Below the pieces are notes generated by a model. That model did not search any database and was not told where the DNA came from. It saw nothing but the letters and a program-made list of their open reading frames with translations. A DNA stretch of 64,000 nucleotides from an uncultured Solirubrobacterales bacterium. GTDB taxonomy: Bacteria; Actinomycetota; Thermoleophilia; Solirubrobacterales; 70-9. The stretch's first letter is position 1; each line of letters starts with the position of its first letter. Both the position numbers and the translations under genes were made by a program. The stretch covers positions 1-64,000 of the forward strand of contig CAJAIJ010000007.1 in NCBI GenBank assembly GCA_903939845.1, written 5' to 3'. This document shows, piece after piece, positions 18,379-28,194 of the stretch.

Positions 18379-18933
18379 CTACTTCCGGGCGTTGACCTGC
18401 ATCTGCATCCCGGCGTGGAGGCTGCAGAAGAAGGTGTAGGTGCCGGCGACCTTGATCTGTCGCTTGAACTTGCTCCCGTCGTCATAGATGACCCTGGACT
18501 CGAAGTCGTAGGGCGACACGCCCCTCGGACCTTCGAGAAGGCTGACGTTGTGGCCCTCCCTGCTGTCTTCCTTCCAGACCCACTCGATCGCGTCGTTGAC
18601 CTCGACGTCGAGGATGCCGGGCGCGTAGTAGTTGTCCCAGACGTCGACCGTCCAGGTCCTGCCGACGGCCGGACCGCTGGGCGCGAACTTCTTGTTCACC
18701 TGCTTGATGCAGGCGTTTCGCTTCGCCTTGGACTTGATCTGCTTGCACTTGGCCATGGCCCTTGCCTTGGCCTTCTTCTGGGCCGGGGTGAGAGACCTCA
18801 ACTCGGTGCCGCCGACCGATCCCGAGAAAGAGGAAGCCGGCATGAAGAGCGCCACGCCGAGAATCGCGATCGAGGTGATCATCGCCGCCTTCAGTCGCGC
18901 TCCAGGCGCCCTATTTCTTCTGGTCATCTCCAT
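18379..18933 (-). CDS. Secreted cupredoxin with N-terminal Lys/Arg/Ala/Cys module (paralogue)
   Basis: LTPAQKKAKARAMAKCKQIKSKAKRNACIKQVNKKF, then EGHNVSLLEGPRGVSPYDFES...FFCSLHAGMQMQV. Confidence 0.87.
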   Translation of the reverse strand: MEMTRRNRAPGARLKAAMITSIAILGVALFMPASSFSGSVGGTELRSLTPAQKKAKARAMAKCKQIKSKAKRNACIKQVNKKFAPSGPAVGRTWTVDVWDNYYAPGILDVEVNDAIEWVWKEDSREGHNVSLLEGPRGVSPYDFESRVIYDDGSKFKRQIKVAGTYTFFCSLHAGMQMQVNARK

Positions 18934-18978
18934 CGCCTTCTTTCCCCTGCCCGATGGTTACAACCCGTCGGGGTCCCC

Positions 18979-20724
18979 TCAGTTGCGCGGAGGCAGCTGA
19001 GGATCCCCGCTTCGGCCATAGAGCTCGTCACAGTCGGCCCCGGAGACCGGGTCTGCCCTGAGCTCGGTGAAGCCCGGGTAAGCCGGGTGCGGAGTCTGGA
19101 TGTCCCAGGCGCACTCCTGGAGCTTCGAGGGCCTGACCTCGGCGACGCCGAAGATCGTGGTCAGGTCCTTCCAGGCCTTGTTCTCGAAGTCAGTGAGCGA
19201 GGCGTTGGCCTGGAGTCCGGCGAACAGATCGACCGAGAGAACGTCGACCCAGTTGACTTCGCTGGCCGGACAGTTCGGGTAGACCGAGGACAGCGATACG
19301 GAGCCGTTGCCCGGGGCGAAGGTGACTTCGCCGGAGGCCGTGTTGCCCTGCCAGCAGTTGCCGCCTCCCGAGTTGTCGTTGAAGAAGTCGATCGCGTTCG
19401 GGTCGACACCGTTTCGGCCCATCTTGTTGCCGATGAAGCTGTTGTTCATGTTCCTCGCGTCGTCACCTGTGTTGACGCCGAAGAGCTCCGGACCCGAGAA
19501 CGAGGCGGCGCCCCACTTCTCGTTGCCGAAGATCTCGTTGTTGCGGACGGTGACGCCATCGGTCCCGTAGAGCAGGATGCCTGCGCCGATCGGGTTACCG
19601 TTGCCGATCACGGTCTCGATCGGGGAACCGGTCGAGTAGTAGTTGAGGTTGTTCCAGAAAATCTTGTTGTTCTCGATGATCAGGTCACCGCTCGGCTCGT
19701 ACCTCTCGGAGTCGAGCGTGTTCGGGACCAGACCGGCACCGTTGTTGTAGAAGGCCGAGTTCGTGATCTTCACGTACTTGGAGTTGGTGCCCGAGTAGCC
19801 GAGCGAACCCTGGTGGCTCTTGATTCCCGAGACCAGCGTCCACTTCGGGTTCGCCTGGCAGGGCCCGTTAGCCGGGTTCCTGTTGTTCCAGTCGTCGCTG
19901 TCACAGGGCGTCTCGCCGATGTAGATGGCGGAGTCGCCGTGGTTCCAGCCTTCCGAGTTCAGCATCTTGCCGCCGTAGCAGTTGCGGGCGAAGAGTCCGT
20001 AGGACCTGGTGTCGGAGCTGGCCAGGTTGTCCATCACATATCCGTCGCACCGCTCGTCGAAGGCCGGGTTCGTGGAGGCCCAGACGAAGAAGGTGTTGTT
20101 CGAGTAGTTCCTCGCCCACATGTTCTTCATGACGAGGTCGTTGACGCTCCTGCCCTCGATCGCGTTGTTGGCCGGAACGCTGGCCGGATCGCCCTCCTGC
20201 CAGCCGGGGTTACCGCTGACGATGGTCTGGGCATCGGTTCCGTCGAGGATCACGGCGCGGGAGTTGGGGTTCGGCTTCTTCGCCGCGGTGACGCCCATGA
20301 TCGTGAGGCCGTCGAAGTCGTGGCCCGCCTTCTTGCCGTGGAGCAGGACACCCTCGCTGTAGGTGCCGGGCTGGATCCGGACGGTCGCCCTCTCCTTGGT
20401 GCCGTCCTGCCACTTGCCGGCCGCCATCGCTCCCTCGTGGATGGTGCGGTACTTGCAGCCCCTCTTGCAGACGTCGAAGTAGCCGGAGGCGGCCTTCGAA
20501 CGGGCCTTGCGGGCGTCGGCCTTCGCCTTGTTGCAGGCGACTCTGGCCTTGGCCTTCGCCGAGCCCTTTGCCTTCTGGACCTTGGCGCAGGTGGCCTTCG
20601 CCTTCTTGTCGGCCTTGTCGGCCTTGGCGGCGAGAGTGTTGGCCTGGGCCGGACCGGCCATGGCGAGGACTCCGAAGAGCATTGCGATTACGAGACCTGC
20701 GGCAGTAGCAAGACGAAGACGCAT
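18979..20724 (-). CDS. Secreted right-handed parallel beta-helix repeat protein
   Basis: Signal peptide (MRLRLATAAGLVIAMLFGVLAMAGPAQA); Lys/Ala/Cys-rich N-terminus; ITNSAFYNNGAG, LIIENNKIFWNN, VTVRNNEIFGNE, NNSFIGNKMG coils. Confidence 0.85.
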   Translation of the reverse strand: MRLRLATAAGLVIAMLFGVLAMAGPAQANTLAAKADKADKKAKATCAKVQKAKGSAKAKARVACNKAKADARKARSKAASGYFDVCKRGCKYRTIHEGAMAAGKWQDGTKERATVRIQPGTYSEGVLLHGKKAGHDFDGLTIMGVTAAKKPNPNSRAVILDGTDAQTIVSGNPGWQEGDPASVPANNAIEGRSVNDLVMKNMWARNYSNNTFFVWASTNPAFDERCDGYVMDNLASSDTRSYGLFARNCYGGKMLNSEGWNHGDSAIYIGETPCDSDDWNNRNPANGPCQANPKWTLVSGIKSHQGSLGYSGTNSKYVKITNSAFYNNGAGLVPNTLDSERYEPSGDLIIENNKIFWNNLNYYSTGSPIETVIGNGNPIGAGILLYGTDGVTVRNNEIFGNEKWGAASFSGPELFGVNTGDDARNMNNSFIGNKMGRNGVDPNAIDFFNDNSGGGNCWQGNTASGEVTFAPGNGSVSLSSVYPNCPASEVNWVDVLSVDLFAGLQANASLTDFENKAWKDLTTIFGVAEVRPSKLQECAWDIQTPHPAYPGFTELRADPVSGADCDELYGRSGDPQLPPRN

Positions 20725-20929
20725 AAGGTGGTGATCCCTTCCTCTGGTCGGTCGGCCATCCCCTACGGAGACCGCTCCCTAGTTCCGTGAATACTAAAAC
20801 ATCGCGTTGGCGGGGGTTGCGGTCCGGGCCGAAGGATGTGATCCGGTCGGACAGCAACCCGGGTGACCCGAGGTCGGATCGCGACCGATCCGGCTTGCAC
20901 GGGCCGCCGGTCTGGCTACACTCGGCTTC

Positions 20930-22675
20930 ATGGACGGCGAGCAGGTTTCGACTTCGAACGGAGGGCTGCCGGGCCGAAGCGAGGACTTCGACTTCGACTG
21001 GGTCATCGTCGGATCGGGATTCGGCGGCAGCGTCTCGGCCCTCAGGCTGGCCGAGAAGGGCTACCGGGTCGCCGTGATCGAAGTCGGTCGCAGGTTCCGG
21101 GACGACGACTTCGCGAAGACGGCCTGGAACATGCGCCGCTACTTCTGGATGCCGAGGCTGGGCCTCCGCGGGATCATGAGGATGACGACCTTCAAGGATC
21201 TCTTCGTGGTTTCCGGGAGCGGGGTCGGGGGCGGAAGTCTCGGGTACGCGAACACGCTTTATCGCCCGAGACCGGCCTTCTACACCGCCGACCAGTGGGG
21301 TCACATGGCCGACTGGGCAGCCGAACTGGGCCCCCACTACGACACCGCCGAGCGGATGCTCGGCGTCGAGCAGTATCCGGATCAAGGTCCGGCCGACGCC
21401 CTGCTCGAGGAATATGCGAGAGAGGTCGGCGTCGGCGACAGCTACGCCAACACACGAGTCGGCGTCCACATCGGTACGCCCGGCGTGACCGTGGAAGACC
21501 CCTACTTCGGCGGCGAGGGCCCGGATCGAACCGGCTGCATGCGTTGCGGCTCCTGCATGGTCGGCTGCCGTCACGGTGCCAAGAACACCCTGGTGAAGAA
21601 CTACCTCTGGTTTGCCGAGAAGCTGGGTGTCGAGGTCCGGCCCGGTCGCCAGGTCACGGCGATCCGACCGATCGGTGAGAGCGACGGCTCGGGTGGCTAC
21701 CGGCTCCTCACCCAGCGGTCCGGGTCGATCTTCCGGAAGCAGAAAAACGAGATCACGGCGAGGGGCATCGTCGTGTCAGCCGGAGCACTCGGCACCAACG
21801 CGCTGCTCGCCAACTGCCGCCACAACGGCGACCTGCCGAGGCTCTCGAGCCGGGTCGGACACGTGGTCAGGTCGAACTCCGAGTCGATCCAGGCCGTCAC
21901 CGTGCCCGACGACTCCTACGACTTCAGCGAGTCGATCGCGATCACCTCGAGCATCTACCCCGACCCCGACACCCACATCGAGGTCGTGACCTATGGCGAG
22001 GCCGGAGACATCATGAGTCGGCTGTTCTCGGTGATGACGGGTGACGGCACCCGACTGACCCGGCCGGTCAAGTGGATCGGAGCGATGCTCAGGCATCCCC
22101 TCCAGACCGCCCGCCTCATCTTCCTTCCGAAGAACTGGTCGCGCCGGACCGTGATCCTGCTGGTCATGCAGAGCCTCGACTCGGCGATGCGCCTGAAGCC
22201 GAAGCGCAAACTCTTCGGCCGCGGAGTGAAACTCCAGACCGAGCAGGATCCGGAGAGGCCAAACCCGACTTACATCGAGGCGGCCGAGAAGGTGACGAGA
22301 TGGTTTGCCGACCGGACCGGTGGCATACCCCAGAGCGGTATCACCGAGTCGACCCTCAACATCCCGACCACCGCCCACATCCTCGGCGGCGCAGTCGTGG
22401 GCGACGGTCCGGAGTCCGGTGTGATCGACGCCGACAACCGGGCCTTCGGCTATCTCAATCTGCTCGTATGCGACGGCTCTGCCGTCCCGGCCAACCCCGG
22501 AGTCAATCCGAGCCTGACGATCACGGCGATGACCGAGAGGGCGATGAGCAAGGTGCCGATGGCCGAAGGATCCGAGGATCTGCTCCACCTCCCCACTCAG
22601 GCCCGTGCGGCCGATGGTCCTCCGCCGATCACGATCTCGTCCACCGGTGCCGTTACCGAGACCTGGTCGCCCTGA
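20930..22675 (+). CDS. GMC-family FAD oxidoreductase (cholesterol oxidase-like)
   Basis: VIVGSGFGGSVSALRLAEKGYRVAVIE, GCMRCGSCMVGCRHGAKNTL, C-terminal NPGVNPSLTITAMTERAM. Confidence 0.9.
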   Translation: MDGEQVSTSNGGLPGRSEDFDFDWVIVGSGFGGSVSALRLAEKGYRVAVIEVGRRFRDDDFAKTAWNMRRYFWMPRLGLRGIMRMTTFKDLFVVSGSGVGGGSLGYANTLYRPRPAFYTADQWGHMADWAAELGPHYDTAERMLGVEQYPDQGPADALLEEYAREVGVGDSYANTRVGVHIGTPGVTVEDPYFGGEGPDRTGCMRCGSCMVGCRHGAKNTLVKNYLWFAEKLGVEVRPGRQVTAIRPIGESDGSGGYRLLTQRSGSIFRKQKNEITARGIVVSAGALGTNALLANCRHNGDLPRLSSRVGHVVRSNSESIQAVTVPDDSYDFSESIAITSSIYPDPDTHIEVVTYGEAGDIMSRLFSVMTGDGTRLTRPVKWIGAMLRHPLQTARLIFLPKNWSRRTVILLVMQSLDSAMRLKPKRKLFGRGVKLQTEQDPERPNPTYIEAAEKVTRWFADRTGGIPQSGITESTLNIPTTAHILGGAVVGDGPESGVIDADNRAFGYLNLLVCDGSAVPANPGVNPSLTITAMTERAMSKVPMAEGSEDLLHLPTQARAADGPPPITISSTGAVTETWSP

Positions 22676-22699
22676 CCCGGCACTCGGCCCGCGTCACTC

Positions 22700-23671
22700 T
22701 CAGGAGTCGTTCTTCTTCAGTCTGAGGACGGCGGCCCGGAGGTCCTCGACCCCGAAGGCACCTTCGATCCGCTCTTCGACCCGGCCGTCCCTGCCGATCA
22801 GGAAGACCCAGGGCTCGGTCGGCAGTCCGAACGCCTCTACCTGGGGCCGGAAGCCCTTGCCCGGATCGTTGTCTTCGTAGATCTCCATGAAGATGAATTC
22901 GACTCCGTCGCCGACCTCGTCCTTGACCTGCTCGGCCGCATCGACGACCGGCCCGCAGACCCTGCTCTGGCAGAAGGCCGGAGTCGCGAAGAGGAGAACC
23001 ACTGGCTTCTTTCCGACAACGTCCTGGAAGTCGGCCTCGTGCATGGTCGACGGCGGCTGACGGGTGTCGATCTTCGCGAGGTTCCCACCGACGCTATCGG
23101 CCGTCGGGGTGCTGATGATCGGGGCCTTCTGACCGACCGCGGCGACGAGCGGGAACTTGCCGACCACGGGACTCGGTATCCGGGTGGACTCCGGCCCGTC
23201 CTCACCCAGGACCACTGCGATCGCCAGCCACGGTCCGGCCCGGTCGAACCGGACGTCCTCCACCACGTAGTAGGACCTCGGCTCGCCCGGAGCGCCGGCA
23301 TTCTGGGCCCTGTAGGCAGGCTTGGTCTCCAGCGATCTGACCGTCGCCGGTAGTGGTCCCTCGACCGGGGTGGTCGGGCTCTTGGCGAAGTAGAGGGCGA
23401 CCTCGGCGTCATCGACCGGCGTTCCGTCCAGCTCGAAGACACCGAACGCGTAACGGTTGACGCCGGTCTCGAAGGTCAGGCCTGCCGGGGAGACCACGTA
23501 CTGGCTCTCCTGCTGGGCCTCGAAGATCTCCTCGATCGTCTGGCCCTCGACCTGGGGAAAGTCGGATGCCGAAGGAGTGAAGCTATCCGTCGCCCCTCCA
23601 CCATCACCGCCACCGCAGGCCGTGATCCAGGCGACCCCGAACAGGAGCGCGACAGCAATCGCCACCCGCAT
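22700..23671 (-). CDS. Lipoprotein with C-terminal thioredoxin-like domain
   Basis: Lipobox AWITACGGG; VVLLFATPAFCQSRVCGPVVDAAEQV. Confidence 0.8.
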   Translation of the reverse strand: MRVAIAVALLFGVAWITACGGGDGGGATDSFTPSASDFPQVEGQTIEEIFEAQQESQYVVSPAGLTFETGVNRYAFGVFELDGTPVDDAEVALYFAKSPTTPVEGPLPATVRSLETKPAYRAQNAGAPGEPRSYYVVEDVRFDRAGPWLAIAVVLGEDGPESTRIPSPVVGKFPLVAAVGQKAPIISTPTADSVGGNLAKIDTRQPPSTMHEADFQDVVGKKPVVLLFATPAFCQSRVCGPVVDAAEQVKDEVGDGVEFIFMEIYEDNDPGKGFRPQVEAFGLPTEPWVFLIGRDGRVEERIEGAFGVEDLRAAVLRLKKNDS

Positions 23672-23787
23672 CGGATCGAAACGGTTCGCGGTGGATCGAG
23701 GGCGAAGTCTGGTGTTCGGAGTCACGGGCCGGTCAGGCTACCGGACCGGATCACCACCGCCGCCACCGCGTCGGGGCACGACGACGA

Positions 23788-23809
23788 GGGGCCGCCCGAA
23801 GGCGGCCCC
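23788..23809 (-). terminator. Hairpin downstream of the SOD gene
   Basis: Perfect GGGGCCGCC-CGAA-GGCGGCCCC; no U-tract. Confidence 0.5.
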
Positions 23810-23849
23810 TGCCGAACGACGATGCCGCGGCGAGACGCGGCAGGCCTGC

Positions 23850-24458
23850 TCAGCCCCTGGCCTCGGCCAGTCGGGAGGCGACGTAGTCCCAGTTGACCAC
23901 GTTCCAGAAGGCGTCCAGGTAGTCCGGACGGCGGTTCTGGTACTTGAGGTAGTAGGCGTGTTCCCAGACGTCGGCTCCCAGCAGTGGAACCTGACCGTCC
24001 GAGACCGGCGAGTCCTGGTTGGCGGTCGAGACAACGGCGAGGCCGGAGCCGTCCCAGACCAGCCAGGCCCAGCCCGAGCCGAACCGGGTGATCCCGGCGT
24101 TGTTGAACTCATCCTTGAAGGCGTCGAACGATCCGAAGGCCTCGTCGATGGCTGCCCCGAGGTCGCCCTCCGGAGCCCCACCGCCGTCCGGGCTCAACAT
24201 CTCCCAGAAGAGGGAGTGGTTGTAATGGCCGCCAGCGTTGTTCCGGACCGGGCCCTGCTTGTCGGCCGGCAGCGAATCGAGACTCTTGAGGACGTCCTCG
24301 ACGTCAGCGTCTGCCCACTCCGTACCTTCGAGGGCGGCATTCGCCTTGTCGACATATGCCTGGTGGTGCTTGTCGTGGTGGACCTTCATCGTCGCCTCGT
24401 CGATGTGCGGCTCGAGAGCGTCGTAGGCGTAAGGCAGGTCGGGTACTTCGTAGGCCAT
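23850..24458 (-). CDS. Superoxide dismutase (Fe/Mn)
   Basis: [78 protein letters not shown]. Confidence 0.97.
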   Translation of the reverse strand: MAYEVPDLPYAYDALEPHIDEATMKVHHDKHHQAYVDKANAALEGTEWADADVEDVLKSLDSLPADKQGPVRNNAGGHYNHSLFWEMLSPDGGGAPEGDLGAAIDEAFGSFDAFKDEFNNAGITRFGSGWAWLVWDGSGLAVVSTANQDSPVSDGQVPLLGADVWEHAYYLKYQNRRPDYLDAFWNVVNWDYVASRLAEARG

Positions 24459-24521
24459 CAGTGGCTCCTTTGTTCTCGTTGCTCGTGGTTTTCGGATACC
24501 GGGGCCGTCATTGAGGGAAGC

Positions 24522-24552
24522 GAGTTCCGACTCCGGTGGAAACTCGAGTTCC
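24522..24552. promoter_or_regulatory. Repeated GAGTTCC / palindromic AACTCGAGTT element upstream of sod
   Basis: GAGTTCC at 24522 and 24546 (24-bp spacing); AACTCGAGTT perfect palindrome at 24541-24550. Confidence 0.4.
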
Positions 24553-24663
24553 AACTCTAAGGAAATCCCCCGGCATTCGTCGGGATTGGTGCCTGATCAC
24601 TGTTATCCTCGGCCCCGACGTGTTACGGAGAACGGGTCAGGGAGACACCGGGAGTTCGGGTCC

Positions 24664-27600
24664 GTGCTGATCGGACGGACCTCCGGCCGGCTGCGCCCGA
24701 TCCTGCTCTCCCGTCTGCCTGCGGTTCTGACCGCCGGTCTCCTCACCTCACTGATTCTCGTGGCTGTCGTGGCCCCTCTGTCGGAGGCCGCACCGGGGAC
24801 GCAGTCGGCCAGGCCGGGCCTTCCAAACCGGATCGCGGTGGTCGGTGACTCGATCTCGGCCGGGACCGGGACCGAGGGTCTCAACATCCTCGATCCGGAC
24901 CAGACCCATCCGAACAACTCCTGGTCGACCGGCACCAACAACAACTCGCTGTACCTTCGCCTGCTCGCAATCAACCCTTCCATCAACGGCAATCGCCAGA
25001 ACGCCTCCGACAACGGAAAGCAGATGACCGATGCCGATGACCAGGCGAACACGCTGAGTACCGGGACCGACCTGGTCACGATCCAGATGGGCGGGAACGA
25101 TCTCTGCAAGGACTCGGTAGGCCAGATGACCTCGGTTTCCACCTACCGCAACCAGTTCGTACAGTTCCTCAACGCGGTCCGAAACCGCATGCCGAACGCC
25201 CTGATCCTGGTCGCCTCGGTCCCTGACATCTTCAACCTCTGGTACGTCAGGGGTGCGCCGGGCTCGGTCAATGGCCGGGAGAGCTCCCGAGCGGGGACTG
25301 CCCGGACCTTCTGGGACAACATCTTCGGGGGCTTCGTCCCCTGTCGGTCCCTGATCACCAACCCGACCAGTACCTCGGCCTCGGACACCCTGAGGCGAAA
25401 CCAGGTCCGGCAGCGCAACATCGAGTTCAACTACGTCCTCGAGGAGGAGTGCGCCAAGGTCATCAGGTGCAGGTTCGACGACTGGGCGGCCTTCGACCTG
25501 AGCTCGAACCGGGACATTTCGACAGAGGCCAATCGCCAGAGGTACAACCGCTCCACCAACATCGCCGACTGGGGCAACTACGAGGGCATCGTGCAACCGC
25601 CCCAGTGGGGTTTCGTGGACGACGACGTCAGCACGGCCGACCACTTCCACCCGTCGAACTCGGGCCACCGGAAGCTGGCCGAAGGCGCCTGGGAGACCGG
25701 CTACGACTTCGACGACCGGACCTACCCCCAGCTCTCCTCGGCCACGCTCTCGCCCGCCGCGATGTCCAACGGGATCAGTCGCATCAAGCCGACGGTGACC
25801 GTCAACTGGTCGGACGCTGCAGGGATCAGGGGGGTCGAATACCGGGTCCGGACCGACTCCGACGGAGGGGGCGGATCCTGGTCGGAGGCCAGGAACACGG
25901 CCACGGTCTCGGTCCCGATGTCGGGCAACGGCGTCTCCTATCTGGAGAGTCGGGCATTCGACATGAATGGCAACCGCTCGGCCTCGACGATGACCAGGGT
26001 CGAATATGACCCGGCAGGGATTCCCAGCCTGATCCTTTCCGGTGTGCCTCCGCGAAACTCGAACCTGACCAACGCGACGATCCAGACCAGTATCGAGGCC
26101 GGCCTGACGCTCGAGTGCTCCCTGAACGGAGCGTCCTTCTCGGCCTGTCCGAACCCGATCGCCTTCCAGAACATGACCGAGGGCAACTACGACCTGCTGG
26201 TCAGGCAGACCGACGGTCAGGGCAACCGGAGCGCGGCCACCTCGGCCTCCTGGACGATCAACCTCAGCGCACCCCCGGCACCGATCCTCAGTGGCATCCC
26301 GGCGGCGATCACCAATGCCCGGTCGGCCTCAGTGGCGATCTCGAGCACACCCGGCCATATCGTCGAGTGCAGCTACAACGAGGGGGCCTTTCAGGAATGC
26401 GCCTCGCCCTGGAACCTCGGGCCCCTCGCCCCGGGTGAGCACCGGATCGCAGTAAGGGAAAAAGACCTGGCTGGCAACATCGGAGCGGTGACCTCGAGAT
26501 CGTGGGTGGTCGATATCGATCCTCCCGGTATCGCACAGATCACCAACGGCCCGCCCGCCGTGACCAACCGGGACAACCCGACCTTCGAGTTCACCGGTGA
26601 GGACTCGGCCGCCTTCGAGTGCCGGCTGGACCGGGGCAGCACCACGGGGTCCTGGCAGGCCTGCACGAGCCCCTGGACGGTCTCGAACGCGACCACCAAC
26701 GGCTTCCAGTACGTATTCAGGGTTCGCCAGACCGACGAGGCCGGCAACAAGAGCATCGTTGAGGCCCAACAGACCTGGCGTCTGGACAGGACATCGCCGG
26801 TTGCACCGCAGGCTTCCGGTGCCCCAGACGGTCTGGTGCCCACCAATCAGGCGACACTCGCCTTCCAGGTCACCGGCAACGAGACCGGGTCCAGTTTCGA
26901 GTGCTCGACCAACGAGTCGGCCTGGGCTGTCTGTCAGTCGCCGCTCGAGCTGACCGACCTGCCCCAGGGTCCCAATTCCTTCTCGGTCAGACAGGTCGAC
27001 TGGGCCGGCAACCAGGGGCCCGCAACGTCTTTCTCCTGGCAGGTCAAGTCCGTCACCGATTCACCACTGATCACCACGGCGCCCGCAGCCCAGACCAACG
27101 CCCGGGATGCCTCGATCACCTTCATCGGCGAGCCGCTCGGTGAGTTCGCATGCTCCCTCGACGGCGGGCCATTCACTCTCTGCTCGAGCCCCTGGACCAC
27201 ATCCGGGCTGCCGGATGGCGAGCACACCATGCGAGTCAGGCAGACCGATGCGCTCGGGACGGCCAGCACGGTCGCTTTCGTGACCTGGGAGGTCGATGGC
27301 ACCCCGCCCGCTGCCCCGACTGTGCCAACGAAGCCGGGTGCCGCGACCAATGTCGCATCCCAGACGATCACCTTCTCTGGTGAGTCCGGCGGAACGTTCT
27401 CCTGCCGGTTCGGCGGCGGTGAGTGGACTTCCTGCGCTTCGCCATTTGCAACCGGCTCCCTGACGGACGGCAACCACCGGTTCGAGGTCAGGCAGACCGA
27501 TGGCGCAGGCAACACCGGCCCGGCGACGGTGGCCGAGTGGCAGCTGAAGACCACGAAGCCGGAGCCGCCAACGGTGAGCGGTGCCCCTACCGGGACCGTC

Positions 27601-28071
27601 CGCTCGAAGGTCGCGACCATGACCGTGAACGGTGAGGCCGGTGCCAGGATCGAGTGTCGCCTGAACGGTGCGACCTGGGCATCCTGCCCCTCCCCGATGT
27701 CGGTCACCGGTCTGGCCGAGGGGACCAACCGGATGGAGGTCCGACAGGTCGATCTGGCTGGCAACGTGAGCGACATCGTCTCGGCTGTCTGGGCCGTGGA
27801 CACGATCGGACCGAAGCTGAAGGGACAGGTCACGGCGTCCCGATCGAAGAAGGCCACCGTGATCCGATCCGGCTTCGAAGCCTCGGCCGGACGGCCGGCG
27901 CGGGCCGAGTACTCGACGGCGAGCAAATCACCTCCGACCGCCCCGGGGCCTGCCTCCTCCCGATCACTGGCGTGGGCGCCCTCGATGACTGTCAAGGGCT
28001 CCATGAAGGTGACCTGGCTGAGGGTCTTCGATCCGGTCGGAAACGCCTCACCCTGGTATCCGGTCCGGTAG
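24664..28071 (+). CDS. Large secreted SGNH/GDSL hydrolase with C-terminal tandem Ig-like repeats
   Basis: GTG start; signal TM; GDSISAGTG, QMGGNDLC, DHFHPSNSGH catalytic blocks; seven repeats of C-x(n)-C-[PS]...VRQTD.AGN...W. Confidence 0.88.
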   Translation: MLIGRTSGRLRPILLSRLPAVLTAGLLTSLILVAVVAPLSEAAPGTQSARPGLPNRIAVVGDSISAGTGTEGLNILDPDQTHPNNSWSTGTNNNSLYLRLLAINPSINGNRQNASDNGKQMTDADDQANTLSTGTDLVTIQMGGNDLCKDSVGQMTSVSTYRNQFVQFLNAVRNRMPNALILVASVPDIFNLWYVRGAPGSVNGRESSRAGTARTFWDNIFGGFVPCRSLITNPTSTSASDTLRRNQVRQRNIEFNYVLEEECAKVIRCRFDDWAAFDLSSNRDISTEANRQRYNRSTNIADWGNYEGIVQPPQWGFVDDDVSTADHFHPSNSGHRKLAEGAWETGYDFDDRTYPQLSSATLSPAAMSNGISRIKPTVTVNWSDAAGIRGVEYRVRTDSDGGGGSWSEARNTATVSVPMSGNGVSYLESRAFDMNGNRSASTMTRVEYDPAGIPSLILSGVPPRNSNLTNATIQTSIEAGLTLECSLNGASFSACPNPIAFQNMTEGNYDLLVRQTDGQGNRSAATSASWTINLSAPPAPILSGIPAAITNARSASVAISSTPGHIVECSYNEGAFQECASPWNLGPLAPGEHRIAVREKDLAGNIGAVTSRSWVVDIDPPGIAQITNGPPAVTNRDNPTFEFTGEDSAAFECRLDRGSTTGSWQACTSPWTVSNATTNGFQYVFRVRQTDEAGNKSIVEAQQTWRLDRTSPVAPQASGAPDGLVPTNQATLAFQVTGNETGSSFECSTNESAWAVCQSPLELTDLPQGPNSFSVRQVDWAGNQGPATSFSWQVKSVTDSPLITTAPAAQTNARDASITFIGEPLGEFACSLDGGPFTLCSSPWTTSGLPDGEHTMRVRQTDALGTASTVAFVTWEVDGTPPAAPTVPTKPGAATNVASQTITFSGESGGTFSCRFGGGEWTSCASPFATGSLTDGNHRFEVRQTDGAGNTGPATVAEWQLKTTKPEPPTVSGAPTGTVRSKVATMTVNGEAGARIECRLNGATWASCPSPMSVTGLAEGTNRMEVRQVDLAGNVSDIVSAVWAVDTIGPKLKGQVTASRSKKATVIRSGFEASAGRPARAEYSTASKSPPTAPGPASSRSLAWAPSMTVKGSMKVTWLRVFDPVGNASPWYPVR

Positions 28072-28194
28072 ACCCGTCCAGACCGCCCGACGCCGTCCGG
28101 CTTCGACCTCTCCGGCCGGGAGTAGGATCGAACGATGGCGATCTGGGTCAACGAATTCGGCCGGGAACCGGCTTCCGGTCGTGAGTAGAGCCGG

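Noticed and set aside
20460-20640. Possible DNA repeat array in the beta-helix gene 5' end
   Set aside because: Irregular Lys/Ala codon runs without a fixed period; treated as protein low complexity
17986-20790. 934-aa plus-strand ORF
   Set aside because: Antisense to the cupredoxin and beta-helix genes, which have signal peptides and clear motifs; low-complexity Arg/Val/Gly composition typical of high-GC shadow ORFs
21535-21600. Possible 4Fe-4S cluster (C-x2-C-x2-C-x3-C) in the GMC oxidoreductase
   Set aside because: From memory a similar Cys-rich segment is a conserved feature of cholesterol oxidase-like GMC proteins (CxxCGxCxxGCxxxAKN); no evidence here for a cluster
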